The notes beneath the pieces were generated by a model. That model searched no databases. It saw only the letters and a list, made by a program, of their open reading frames with translations, and was not told the DNA's origin. 64,000 nt of DNA from Mycolicibacterium rufum (lineage in GTDB: Bacteria > Actinomycetota > Actinomycetes > Mycobacteriales > Mycobacteriaceae): contig NZ_CP092427.2 in NCBI RefSeq assembly GCF_022374875.2, forward strand, positions 1,240,001 to 1,304,000, in the 5' to 3' direction. A program made the translations under genes and the position numbers. The first letter of the stretch is position 1. Each line of letters begins with the position of its first letter. This document shows positions 1 through 7,885 of the stretch, in pieces.

Positions 1-1123
1 CGAGGTGGTCGATGCTCACGGCGTCGCTGACACCGCCGGTGAGCGGGTGCGACCACTGCGCCGTCAGGGCGTCGATCCGGCGTCGCTCGCCGCTGGGCAC
101 CACGATCACGATCTCGTCTCCCAGCGGGGCCATCAGGTAGGGCCCGGTGGCCGCGAGCAGCCGCCCCAGCTCCTGTTCGGCGGCCAGCATCGGTCCGACG
201 TCGAGAAGCATCACCGCCACGACGTCCGCGTGGGGCTCGAAGCCGAAGTAGCGCAGCACGCCGTCGTCGACGAGCCCGGATCCGCCGAGCAGCCCGCGGG
301 TCACCGCCGTGCGCAGCCGCTGCTCGGCCTCGGCCACCCCGGCCGGCTTCTCCAGCGCGATCGACACCAACGACACCGCGTGGGCGACGAGCAACCGCTG
401 CGCGTTCGACATCGGCGACACCGTCCGGACGGCCAGCTGACCCCGGAGAGGTTGTGCCGCGCGAAGATTCTGCACGGTCACGTACGCATCGTCATCACCG
501 GTGACGTAGTCGCCCCCGCGGCGGGCGGCCGGCGGCGGGCGGTCGCCCGCCAACAGGTCGGACAGCCGGTCCTGCTCGGCGCCCGCCGCCGCGAGCACGG
601 TGCCGTCGGTGCCGACGACGAGGACGGTGCCTGCCAGTCTCTCGGCCAGTGCCTCCACCACCCCGGGGATGCCGCCGCGCAGCGTCGCCCTTGCCAGCAC
701 CTCCTGCCCGTCCACCACGCGCTGGACCGCGCGGAGCTCGTCCGCCCGCACCGCGTCGATGACGGTCCGGGTGATCGCGATGAACGGGGTGGACGGGGGC
801 ACCTCGAGCACCGGCAGTCCGAGGCGGTCCCCCGCGGCGCGCACACCGGCGGGCACGTCGGTCAGCGTGGTTCCGGTGTCGACGGCCAGGGCGGCGGTGC
901 CGGCCGCGGCCAGGCGCGCCACGTAATCGAACTGGGTCCGTTCGTCGGTGCCGATGTTGATGCCGGTGGTCATCACGAGCTCGCCGCCGGACAGATACGG
1001 CGTGGGGTCGGCCAGTTCGATCGCGTGCGCCCAGGTGATGTCGCGATCGGCGGCAGCCGCGCCCGCGATCAGGGACAGCCCGAGACCGTCGACCCGGGCC
1101 AGCTCCCGCGCGGTGATCGCCAC
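1..1123 (-). CDS. PucR-family transcriptional regulator (3' end outside window)
   Basis: The reading frame opens at a GTG (1121-1123) and stays open to base 1, so the C-terminal half, where the PucR helix-turn-helix would sit, is missing. The first residues read MAITARELARVDGLGLSLIA. They continue into a purine-catabolism-regulator N-terminal domain with WAHAIELADPTPYLSGGELV and TGINIG, which is typical of PucR/CdaR-type activators. About 374 codons are visible. It lies 11 bp after the stop of the upstream amidotransferase and probably belongs to the same amine-catabolic operon, so it may sense a pathway intermediate. The start is chosen because no ATG lies nearby. Family assignment is good; the ligand is unknown. 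Confidence 0.8.
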   Translation of the reverse strand, partial: MAITARELARVDGLGLSLIAGAAAADRDITWAHAIELADPTPYLSGGELVMTTGINIGTDERTQFDYVARLAAAGTAALAVDTGTTLTDVPAGVRAAGDRLGLPVLEVPPSTPFIAITRTVIDAVRADELRAVQRVVDGQEVLARATLRGGIPGVVEALAERLAGTVLVVGTDGTVLAAAGAEQDRLSDLLAGDRPPPAARRGGDYVTGDDDAYVTVQNLRAAQPLRGQLAVRTVSPMSNAQRLLVAHAVSLVSIALEKPAGVAEAEQRLRTAVTRGLLGGSGLVDDGVLRYFGFEPHADVVAVMLLDVGPMLAAEQELGRLLAATGPYLMAPLGDEIVIVVPSGERRRIDALTAQWSHPLTGGVSDAVSIDHL

Positions 1124-1134
1124 GAAGAGCAGTC

Positions 1135-1944
1135 TTACTCCCCTGCGGCAGCCGCGGCCAGCCTGGCGTGCCGCGCTCGCTCGGCGGCGTCGACGAAGGC
1201 GGCGAACAGCGCGGCGCGGTCGGCGTCCGGGCCGTCGTCGTCCTCCGGGTGCCACTGCACCCCCAGATACCAGCGCTGCGGATCTTCGACGGCCTCGACG
1301 ATGCCGTCGAGCGCACGCGCGGCGACGACGAGCCCGTCCCCGACACGATCGACCGCCTGGTGGTGGCCGGAGCGTCCGGTGACACGGCGGGCGCCGAGAA
1401 TTGCGGCCAGCCGCGTGCCCGCGACGACGTCGATCGGCTCGTCCACGAACTCCGGTTCGCCGGGCGCCCCGTGATGCAGGGTGTAGTCGACGATGTCGCC
1501 GATGATCGTGCCGCCGCGCGCGACGTTGAGGAGCTGGGAGCCCCGGCAGATTCCGAAGATCGGACGGCCCGCGGCCTCGGCCGCCGCGATGGCCGCCAAG
1601 GCATCCCGGTCGGCGCGCACATCGACGCCATAGGCCGAGGGATGGCGGGTGCTCACCCCGTAACAGGACCCGTCGATGTCCCCGCCACCGAGGAGGAGGA
1701 GACCGTCGTAGTCCCCCGCCCGGGCGGGTTCGGCCAGAGCGACTGTCGTGTCCCACAGTTCCCAGCTCGCACCCTGCGCGTGCAGCGTCGCCAGCGCGAC
1801 GCGGGTGAACCGCCGGATCAGCGCGACATCGGCCGCGCTGATGTCCGGGAAGTTCAGCGAGGCGAGGACGCACACGTGGGCGCGGGGCGGGTCGGGTGCG
1901 GTCGACGCCGGCATCACGTCGGCGAGTCGCACGCGGTCGCTCAT
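1135..1944 (-). CDS. Class-I glutamine amidotransferase, gamma-glutamyl-GABA hydrolase (PuuD) type
   Basis: The protein has 269 residues with a class-I amidotransferase/peptidase C26 fold. The nucleophile motif is FGICRGSQLLNVARGG and the catalytic His-Glu motif is VQWHPEDDD. The PuuD family hydrolyses gamma-glutamyl bonds made earlier by a glutamine-synthetase-like ligase, and such a ligase lies two genes upstream. The ATG at 1944 overlaps the stop of the preceding amidotransferase (ATGA), which indicates translational coupling. It is a paralogue of that neighbour with the same motifs. A role in releasing glutamate from a gamma-glutamylated ring-opened amine is inferred, not shown. Confidence 0.85.
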   Translation of the reverse strand: MSDRVRLADVMPASTAPDPPRAHVCVLASLNFPDISAADVALIRRFTRVALATLHAQGASWELWDTTVALAEPARAGDYDGLLLLGGGDIDGSCYGVSTRHPSAYGVDVRADRDALAAIAAAEAAGRPIFGICRGSQLLNVARGGTIIGDIVDYTLHHGAPGEPEFVDEPIDVVAGTRLAAILGARRVTGRSGHHQAVDRVGDGLVVAARALDGIVEAVEDPQRWYLGVQWHPEDDDGPDADRAALFAAFVDAAERARHARLAAAAAGE

Positions 1945-2654
1945 CGGGAGTCCTTTCGTTTGCGCGCACGGTCGACGAGATCGGCGAACAGCGCCGCGTC
2001 GGTGGTGGAGGTGGAGTGGCGGTCCTCGGGGTGCCATTGCACGGCCACGATGTCGGCGTGACGGTGCTCGACGGCCTCGACGACCCCGTCCTGCGCGACC
2101 GCGGTGACGATCAGGCCGGCTCCCAACTGCCCCAACGCCTGGTGATGGTAGGACGACACCTCGATCGTCTCGGCCCCGACGATCGCGTGCAGTCGCGATC
2201 CGGCGTGCACCGAGACCGGATGGACGGCGTTGTGGTGAGCGGTCACCGATTCCTCGACGTGTTGCAGCAGGGTGCCGCCCGCCGCGACGTTGAGCACCTG
2301 CATGCCTCGGCAGATGGCCAGTGCCGGCATCCCGGTCTCGATCACAGCACGCGTCACTGCCATGTCGAAGTCGTCCTGGAAGGTGACCGTGTCGCGGGTG
2401 CGGGGGTCAGGCGCGGCGCCATAGCGAGCGGGGTCCACGTCGGCACCGCCCGGCAGCAGCACTCCGTCGAAATAGGCCAAGCGGCCGGGCATTTCGGCTC
2501 CAGCGTGCTCGGCGGGGCCGTGCAGCGTCAGCGGTTCCCCGCCGGCCGCCCACACGGCCTCACAGATCGCCTCGGCGACCACGGTCGCCGAAAAGCGCAG
2601 GATCGGCACGTGTGCGGCGCGCCGGCCCGGCACGGCCACCAAGGGCCGGGTCAC
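1941..2654 (-). CDS. Class-I glutamine amidotransferase, PuuD type (second copy)
   Basis: The protein has 237 residues. Motifs are LAICRGMQVLNVAAGG (nucleophilic Cys) and AVQWHPEDRH (catalytic His-Glu). The start is GTG at 2654, which shares bases with the TGA of the preceding gene (GTGA overlap); the longer upstream frame lacks amidotransferase sequence and overlaps the neighbour. The stop overlaps the ATG of the next amidotransferase. The two tandem copies are clearly divergent, so they probably act on different gamma-glutamyl substrates or form a heteromer. The function is inferred from family and from the adjacent glutamine-synthetase-like gene. Confidence 0.82.
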   Translation of the reverse strand: MTRPLVAVPGRRAAHVPILRFSATVVAEAICEAVWAAGGEPLTLHGPAEHAGAEMPGRLAYFDGVLLPGGADVDPARYGAAPDPRTRDTVTFQDDFDMAVTRAVIETGMPALAICRGMQVLNVAAGGTLLQHVEESVTAHHNAVHPVSVHAGSRLHAIVGAETIEVSSYHHQALGQLGAGLIVTAVAQDGVVEAVEHRHADIVAVQWHPEDRHSTSTTDAALFADLVDRARKRKDSR

Positions 2655-3364
2655 GAGGCGAACGGATAGTCGAGGGTCGGCAACCACTCCTTCCAGACCT
2701 CGCGCAGCCGACCCGAGTCGATGAGTCGGCCGAGGGCACCGTCGAGGTCGGCCAGCACATCCGGCCGGTTCTTGGCGACCCCGATGCCCCACCGGTTGCC
2801 CGTGGGAACGGTGAACGCGAGCTCGTAGTCGGGATGCGTGGCCCCCAGCGGGACGAAAACCACGTCGTCGTCCACGACGGCGTCGACGTCCTTGGCCAGC
2901 AGGGCGGCCAGCATGTCGGCGTACACGTCGTCGGATCCAGCGCCGAAGGCGACCGGGACCGCCCCGGTGAACGTCTCGGCCAGCGCCATGTTCGTGCTGT
3001 TCTCGATGGCGGCGACCTTGCGGCCGACGAGGTCGGCCGGTTCGTGGATGTCGTCGCCTCGTCGGATCAACACCCCCTCGTGGAACACCGCATAGGGTCG
3101 GGTGAAGTCGACCTGCGCCATCCGATCGGCGGTGATGCCCTGGCCACAGAGCACGGCGTCGGCATCTCCGCGCTGGACCGCGGGGATCATGTCGACCCAG
3201 GGCACCCGCACCCACTCGACGGGACGGCCGAGCTCCGCGCCGAGCGCTTCGGCCACGCCGGGTTCGTAGCCCCGTCGGCCGCGCTCGGGTGTCCAGAGCG
3301 AGAACAGCGGCGGCGCTTCGGCGTCCAGGCAGGCCAGACGCAGGGCGTTCGACACCCCGGTCAC
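2651..3364 (-). CDS. Solute-binding-fold protein (SBP_bac_3 type) without signal peptide
   Basis: The protein has 237 residues and resembles amino-acid ABC-transporter binding proteins: LRLACLDAEAPPLF at the start, VDMIPAVQRGDADAVLCGQG, DFTRPYAVFHEGVLI, and a C-terminal LREVWKEWLPTLD. The chosen GTG start (3364) overlaps the stop of the glutamine-synthetase-like gene (GTGA). No signal peptide or lipobox is present from this start or from the upstream in-frame alternative at 3427, so the protein should be cytoplasmic. No ABC permease or ATPase gene is nearby. It may be a cytosolic ligand-binding protein or an enzyme built on this fold, like cyclohexadienyl dehydratase. Its role in the operon is unknown. 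Confidence 0.75.
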   Translation of the reverse strand: MTGVSNALRLACLDAEAPPLFSLWTPERGRRGYEPGVAEALGAELGRPVEWVRVPWVDMIPAVQRGDADAVLCGQGITADRMAQVDFTRPYAVFHEGVLIRRGDDIHEPADLVGRKVAAIENSTNMALAETFTGAVPVAFGAGSDDVYADMLAALLAKDVDAVVDDDVVFVPLGATHPDYELAFTVPTGNRWGIGVAKNRPDVLADLDGALGRLIDSGRLREVWKEWLPTLDYPFAS

Positions 3365-4749
3365 GGCGCGTCGTCCCAGTACATCTGACGCTCCCAGTCG
3401 GTGACGTATCCGCAGAAGCGCGCCCACTCGTCGGCGTGGAAGTCGACGAGCAATGCCGACAGTTCCGGTCCGAGCGCCTGGGTCAGCACCTCGTCGGTTC
3501 GGAAGGCGTCGATCGCCTCTCCGAGCGTGAGCGGCAGGGCGGGGAACCGCTCGTCCTGGGGGGCGTCATAGGACGATCCGCGCGTCGGGGCCCCGGGGTC
3601 GATCGCGTTCTTCATGCCGTCCTCGCAGGCCGCCAGGATCACCGCGTGCGACAGGTAGGGATTGACCGCGGCGTCGGGCAGCTTGTACTCGAGGCGCCCG
3701 TTGGCCGACAACCGGACCGTGCAGGTCTTGTTGTCCAATCCCCAGTTGATCCTCGACGGCGCGAATTGTCCGGCGTCCCAGTAACGTTTGTAGGAGTTCA
3801 CGGTCGATCCGTTGACCAGCATGGCCCCGGCCGAGTGCGCCAGCAGACCGCCCAGCGCGTGCCGCCCGATCTCGGACAGGTGCAGCTCGGTGACCCCCGG
3901 TTCGACCAGCACATTGACATCGTCGTCGCGCCACAGGCTGAAGTTGTGGTGGCATCCGTTGCCCATCATCCCGGTGGCCGGTTTGGGCATGAAGCTCGCC
4001 TGGATGCCGAGTTCCCGGGCCACCTGCTTGCAGATCTGCCGGTAGGTGACGAGCCGGTCTGCGGTCAGATCGGCGCGGTCGAACATGAAGTTCAACTCGA
4101 CCTGGAACTCATCTTCGTAATCGCCCTCGACCATGTCCAGTCCGAGCGCCTGCGCGTACCGGACGACCTTCTTGACGATCGGCCGGTTCCGCTCGAGGTG
4201 CTCGATGTGGTAAGCCGGGCTCGACCCGGGGCGGAACTGCGCCTCCAGACCCTCGCCCTGCCAGGTCATCTCGGGTTCACATCCGGTCCGCAGTTGCAGA
4301 CCCGTCCGGTCGGTGAATCCGGCGTGCATGCGATGCAGCAGCCCCCGACTGTCACAGGCGAACTCGGTACCGGCGCGGTCGACGAGGTGGTCCGGCTCGT
4401 ACAGTCGGCAGAACACCCTGGCGAAGTCGGTGTCCCAGGGCAGCACCGCGAACGTGTCGAGGTCGGGCAGCGCCGTGTACTCGGGTGCGTGCACTCCGCC
4501 GGCCAGCAGCACGCCGTCCCGGGTGCCCTGCAGGTTGGCGATCGCGGTCTGGTGCTGTTGCACCCCCTTGACGGCGAGCCGCTCGAAGTGGCGGGCCGGG
4601 ACCACCTTGCCCACCACCCGGCCGGTGATGGTGACCGCTTGGAAATACACGAATTCCACGCCGCGGTCGGCGATGGTGTCGGTCGCGGCCCGCAACTCGG
4701 GGCTGGTCGCGTTGAGTTGTCGGTGCGCGTCGAGCGGTGTCGTCGTCAT
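3361..4749 (-). CDS. Glutamine-synthetase-family gamma-glutamyl ligase (pipC-like)
   Basis: The protein has 462 residues with a glutamine synthetase fold. ATP/metal-site motifs are FMPKPATGMMGNGCHHNFSL, NSYKRYW and the CTVRLSANGRLEYKLPDAAV region. In this context it more likely glutamylates an amine than makes glutamine for nitrogen assimilation, as PuuA does for putrescine. A partial glutamine-synthetase-like gene follows the P450 and ferredoxin genes in the known mycobacterial piperidine operon (established knowledge, recalled). The ATG at 4749 overlaps the ferredoxin stop (ATGA). PuuD-type amidotransferases downstream complete a gamma-glutamylation scheme. The actual substrate is inferred. 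Confidence 0.83.
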   Translation of the reverse strand: MTTTPLDAHRQLNATSPELRAATDTIADRGVEFVYFQAVTITGRVVGKVVPARHFERLAVKGVQQHQTAIANLQGTRDGVLLAGGVHAPEYTALPDLDTFAVLPWDTDFARVFCRLYEPDHLVDRAGTEFACDSRGLLHRMHAGFTDRTGLQLRTGCEPEMTWQGEGLEAQFRPGSSPAYHIEHLERNRPIVKKVVRYAQALGLDMVEGDYEDEFQVELNFMFDRADLTADRLVTYRQICKQVARELGIQASFMPKPATGMMGNGCHHNFSLWRDDDVNVLVEPGVTELHLSEIGRHALGGLLAHSAGAMLVNGSTVNSYKRYWDAGQFAPSRINWGLDNKTCTVRLSANGRLEYKLPDAAVNPYLSHAVILAACEDGMKNAIDPGAPTRGSSYDAPQDERFPALPLTLGEAIDAFRTDEVLTQALGPELSALLVDFHADEWARFCGYVTDWERQMYWDDAP

Positions 4750-4952
4750 CGTGTGGCCTCGACGTCGGACTCGAGCAGGATGGCCTGGGCGGGGCAGACG
4801 TCGACGGCCTCTTCGACGGCCATCCGCTCGGATTCGTCCGGGTGAGCGTCGAATTCGAGTTTCCCGTCATCGTCGAGACGGAACACGTTGGGAGCCGCGA
4901 TGGTGCACTGGCCGTGGTCCTGGCAGAGCGTGCGGTCGACGGTGATACGCAT
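4746..4952 (-). CDS. 3Fe-4S ferredoxin, electron donor to the P450 (pipB/morB-like)
   Basis: A 68-residue acidic ferredoxin. The motif CQDHGQC followed by VDVCPAQAI matches mycobacterial single-cluster [3Fe-4S] ferredoxins that reduce P450s. The ATG at 4952 is chosen because GAAAGGAA lies about 7 bp upstream; the longer frame from 4994 has no support. It begins 38 bp after the P450 stop and ends by overlapping the glutamine-synthetase-like start. No ferredoxin reductase gene is in this operon, so electrons must come from one encoded elsewhere. Confidence 0.9.
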   Translation of the reverse strand: MRITVDRTLCQDHGQCTIAAPNVFRLDDDGKLEFDAHPDESERMAVEEAVDVCPAQAILLESDVEATR

Positions 4953-4990
4953 GGGGGTTCCTTTCACGAAAGGGGTCGGGGGGCGTGGGA

Positions 4991-6193
4991 TCACGGATGG
5001 GGCGTGAAGGCGATGGGCAGCCGGATCGGTCCGGTGTTGCCCGAGTCCGGAAGCCAGGTGGCGCCGGGCAGTTCGTGCGGATCCCGCAGTCGGCGGGCCA
5101 GCAGGGGCAGCGCCTCGCTCATGTCGGAGCGAGCCACGAAATGGCCGAGGCAGTGGTGGACACCTCCGCCGAACCCGAAGTGGGGCTTGCGTTCTGCGGT
5201 GATGTCGAAGCCCGCTCCGAACACCCGGGGGTCCGTTCCGGCCGACTCACTGTAGAGGTGCACGGTGGTGCCTGCCGTGAGTTCGACGCCCTCGAACTCG
5301 AAGTCCTCGAGCACTTCGCGGGTGACCCACCGCACGGTCGGGTTGACCCGCATCACCTCTTCGACGGCTTTGCCCCCCAGGTCGGGCCGCTCGGCGAGCA
5401 GCCGCCACTGATCCGGGTGCGCCATGAAGGTCTGCATGGCCAGACCGAGCTGGTTCCTCGTGGTGTCGAATCCGCCGAAGATCAACAGCACCATGGCTTC
5501 TCGCAGCTCTGTGTCGGAGAGCCGGCCGTCTTCGGGGCGCGACGCGTTGACCAGGGCGGTGACGAAGTCTTCGCGCGGGTGTGCACGCCGGTCGGCGATC
5601 AGGTCGTCGCAGTAGGCATACAACCGGTGCAGGGCGGCCTCGATCTGCGGAAGGTCCTGCCGGATCGTCACCCCCAGGGCCAGGCCGATGGTCGCCGACT
5701 CCCTGGCGATGACCCGCCAGTGGTGCTCGGGAATGCCGAGCATGATCGCGATGACCCGGGCGGCGTACGGTTCGGCGAACTCCCCCACGAATTCGCAGCG
5801 GTCCGGTTCTGCGAAGCCGTCGATCAGCTCATGGGCCAGCGCCTGGAACCTCGGCACCAGCGAGGTGAGCAGCTTCGGCGAGAACGCCGGATTCATCAGC
5901 CGGCGCAGCCGGTGGTGTTCCTCGCCCTCCTTGTTGAGGATCCAGCTGGCGAACCACTCGGCGAACGGACCTTCGGTCACCCCGTTGTGCGCGGGCCAGG
6001 CGACGCTTCCCTGGCGCAACCTGCGGTCCTTGAGCAGCTTGTTCATCTGCTCGTACCGCAGAACGGCGATGCCGTACGGCGTGGTGGCATACCAGCTGCG
6101 CTCGCGGGCGTCGTGGACCTGAGCCGACGTGATCGAGAAGGCCGGGTCGGCGACGTCGAACGCCGGCACGGAACCGAGGGTGACCGACGACAT
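4991..6193 (-). CDS. pipA: Cytochrome P450, CYP151-like cyclic-amine hydroxylase
   Basis: The protein has 400 residues. The I-helix oxygen-activation motif is FGGFDTTRNQ, the K-helix ExxR is EEVMR, and the heme-thiolate loop is FGFGGGVHHCLGHF. The gene order regulator, orf1, P450, 3Fe-4S ferredoxin, glutamine-synthetase-like matches the pip/mor locus of mycobacteria, where CYP151 P450s start the breakdown of piperidine, pyrrolidine and morpholine (established knowledge, recalled). ATG 6193 is preferred: GGAGG lies 8 bp upstream, while the in-frame GTG at 6199 is only 2 bp from it. The enzyme would hydroxylate next to the ring nitrogen, leading to ring opening. Confidence 0.88.
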   Translation of the reverse strand: MSSVTLGSVPAFDVADPAFSITSAQVHDARERSWYATTPYGIAVLRYEQMNKLLKDRRLRQGSVAWPAHNGVTEGPFAEWFASWILNKEGEEHHRLRRLMNPAFSPKLLTSLVPRFQALAHELIDGFAEPDRCEFVGEFAEPYAARVIAIMLGIPEHHWRVIARESATIGLALGVTIRQDLPQIEAALHRLYAYCDDLIADRRAHPREDFVTALVNASRPEDGRLSDTELREAMVLLIFGGFDTTRNQLGLAMQTFMAHPDQWRLLAERPDLGGKAVEEVMRVNPTVRWVTREVLEDFEFEGVELTAGTTVHLYSESAGTDPRVFGAGFDITAERKPHFGFGGGVHHCLGHFVARSDMSEALPLLARRLRDPHELPGATWLPDSGNTGPIRLPIAFTPHP

Positions 6194-6233
6194 ATGCACT
6201 ACCTCCGAGTGATCGCGACCATGGTGTCGCTAA

Positions 6234-6262
6234 ATACTCTAAAAATAGATGCTTAATGTCAA
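6234..6262 (-). promoter_or_regulatory. Promoter of the pip-like operon with internal operator-like repeat
   Basis: On the minus strand a perfect -35 hexamer TTGACA (6262-6257) lies 17 bases before GAGTAT (6239-6234), or 15 bases before TAGAGT. The stretch is A+T-rich, unlike its surroundings. Between the two elements sits the inverted repeat TCTA-AAAA-TAGA (6238-6249). A repressor bound there would block RNA polymerase, which suits the adjacent GntR-type PipR. Element assignment is by eye. Confidence 0.5.
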
Positions 6263-6274
6263 GTGGTGTCTCGG

Positions 6275-7012
6275 CTAACCGGTGCCCCCGGCCCTCTCGG
6301 CGATCCCCAGCACCCAGCCGTTGCCCAGCGGCAGCTCGGTGACCTCGGTGAACCGCGACGGATCGGACGCCGGGCCCACCGCCGGCATCGCCGCGAGCCG
6401 GGACCCGACGATCCACCTCGGCGTGTTGGCCGCGATGACGCGGCGTTCGGCGTTGACCACCACCGCGTCCTGCGAGGTCTGCCGCAGCACCTCCAGCAGT
6501 CGGTGTTCCACTTCTCCGACGACGAGATCCGCGCCGGCCAGTCCGAGGAACGCACCGTCGGCGACGATCGGGATCGTGGCCGTCACGGTGTACATGTCCG
6601 AGCCGCTGTAGTCGACATAGGGCCCGTAGGCCACCCGCGCCTGCCCGCTCTCGGCGAGCCGGTACCAGTCCATCTGCAGGTAGTCGTAGACATCGATGCT
6701 GCGCGGGTCGAAGTTGAGGCGCAGTCGCGCCGGCCGGTCGTTGATGCGTTGCCACCAGGCCATGTAGCGTTCCTGGCCCTCGACCACGAACGGCGCCGCC
6801 ACGAAGCCCATTCCCCAGACGATGCTGCGCTCGGTGCCGAGCATCTCGGCGAGCATCCGCTGCAAGTTGCTGAAGTGCGCCTCGGTGAGCGGCCCGCGCG
6901 GGGGCCGACTGCGCAAGACCTCCTCGGCGACGCGGGTGAGCATCCCGTAGACGGGTTCGAGGGTCTGGGACGCCTGATCAGCGAGGCGCACCGACAGCGA
7001 ATCGGATGTCAT
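6275..7012 (-). CDS. Stand-alone cache (PDC-type) sensor-domain protein
   Basis: The protein has 245 residues with features of a dCache/PDC ligand-binding domain: WWQRINDRPARLRLNFDP, DYLQMDWYRLAESG, GPYVDYSGSDMYTVTATIPI and a C-terminal VVVNAERRVIAANTPRWIVG. No membrane segment or signal peptide is visible, although such domains usually face outward in receptors. Its ATG (7012) overlaps the stop of the GntR gene (ATGA), so the two are co-translated and probably partners. It occupies the place of orf1 between pipR and pipA in the mycobacterial pip locus. It may bind the inducing amine. Confidence 0.7.
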   Translation of the reverse strand: MTSDSLSVRLADQASQTLEPVYGMLTRVAEEVLRSRPPRGPLTEAHFSNLQRMLAEMLGTERSIVWGMGFVAAPFVVEGQERYMAWWQRINDRPARLRLNFDPRSIDVYDYLQMDWYRLAESGQARVAYGPYVDYSGSDMYTVTATIPIVADGAFLGLAGADLVVGEVEHRLLEVLRQTSQDAVVVNAERRVIAANTPRWIVGSRLAAMPAVGPASDPSRFTEVTELPLGNGWVLGIAERAGGTG

Positions 7013-7755
7013 GAGCCGGGCCCTCCGGTCGAGAGATCCAGGTTGACGGCGGTCAGCCGGGCGAGCTGACCCATCACGTGGGATTCGGCCAGCCGACGGG
7101 CCTCCTGTGCGTTCTCGGCGGCCACCGCGGCGGCGATCGCATGCTTCTCGTCGACGTAGGCGGCCACGTCGATCGCCGGCCCCAGGGGCAACCAGATCAG
7201 CCCCGCGACCTCGGCCTGCAGTGTGGCCTCGCGACGCGCCAGGCGGGCCGACTGCGAGGCGACGGCCACCTCGATGTGGAATCGGCTGTCGGCGCGAACC
7301 CGGTCCCCCAGGGTCGCCGCGACCCCGAGTTGATCGGTGAAGGCGAACAGCCTGCGCACCATGTAGGGCGCGGCCCGCTCGGCGGCCAGCCGCGCCGCCT
7401 GGCCCGCGATGGCGGTGTGTTCGTCGAACAGATCGCGCAGGTCCGACGCGCTCATCGCGGCGAGCCGGGCGGTCAGCCGGTCGATCGGCGGACCTTCCGG
7501 CCTGCGCACGAAGGAGCCCCCGCTGCGCCCCCGGCGGGTCTCGATCAGTTCCTGCTCTCGCAGCGTGGCGAGCGCCTCGCGCACGGTCATCGGAGCGACG
7601 CCGAACTGGGCGGCGAGATCCACCTCGACGGGCAGCCGTTCCCCGTCGTCGAGGAGTCCGAGATGAATGGCCTCGGTGATGCGCTGCACGATCTCGTCGG
7701 CGCGACCCATCGGGGCCTCGGCGGCGACGAGCGGCGACAACGACGACAACGCCAC
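7009..7755 (-). CDS. pipR: GntR-family (FCD/FadR-type) regulator, PipR-like
   Basis: The protein has 248 residues. The N-terminal winged helix reads EIVQRITEAIHLGLLDDGER, then LPVEVDLAAQFGVAPMTVRE and IETRRGRSGGSFVRRPEG, the classical GntR signature. The C-terminal half is an all-helical FCD-type effector domain (DLRDLFDEHTAIAG, DSRFHIEVAVASQS). It is followed in overlap by the cache protein and then the P450 operon. It is divergent from the permease gene. In the known pip locus the GntR regulator represses the P450 operon, and the same role is inferred here. Confidence 0.85.
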   Translation of the reverse strand: MALSSLSPLVAAEAPMGRADEIVQRITEAIHLGLLDDGERLPVEVDLAAQFGVAPMTVREALATLREQELIETRRGRSGGSFVRRPEGPPIDRLTARLAAMSASDLRDLFDEHTAIAGQAARLAAERAAPYMVRRLFAFTDQLGVAATLGDRVRADSRFHIEVAVASQSARLARREATLQAEVAGLIWLPLGPAIDVAAYVDEKHAIAAAVAAENAQEARRLAESHVMGQLARLTAVNLDLSTGGPGS

Positions 7756-7885
7756 TCCTCCCGTAGGCCCGAGGGCAATCTACTCGATTCCTGGCGAATT
7801 CTGCCGTTCCGGTTGCTCTTTAAACAATAGGAATGTAGTTTTTCGCACCAATGGCCCGCGTCACAGTTACGGGAGAAGGCACGCC
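7756..7885. promoter_or_regulatory. Divergent promoter region between pipR and the permease
   Basis: This 130-bp intergenic stretch has an A+T-rich core at 7815-7850. Towards the permease, TTGCTC (7813-7818) and TAGTTT (7836-7841) are spaced by 17 bases and could form a weak promoter. GGGAGAAGG just before the permease ATG is a clear ribosome-binding site. No long perfect operator was found. Confidence 0.35.

Noticed and set aside
5..1474. Long plus-strand frame opposite the PucR and amidotransferase genes
   Set aside because: His/Arg/Gly-rich composition typical of antisense frames in high-GC DNA; the minus strand encodes recognisable proteins throughout.
6197..6199. GTG two codons upstream as start of the P450
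   Set aside because: Only 2 bp from the GGAGG ribosome site; the ATG at 6193 has the proper 8-bp spacing.
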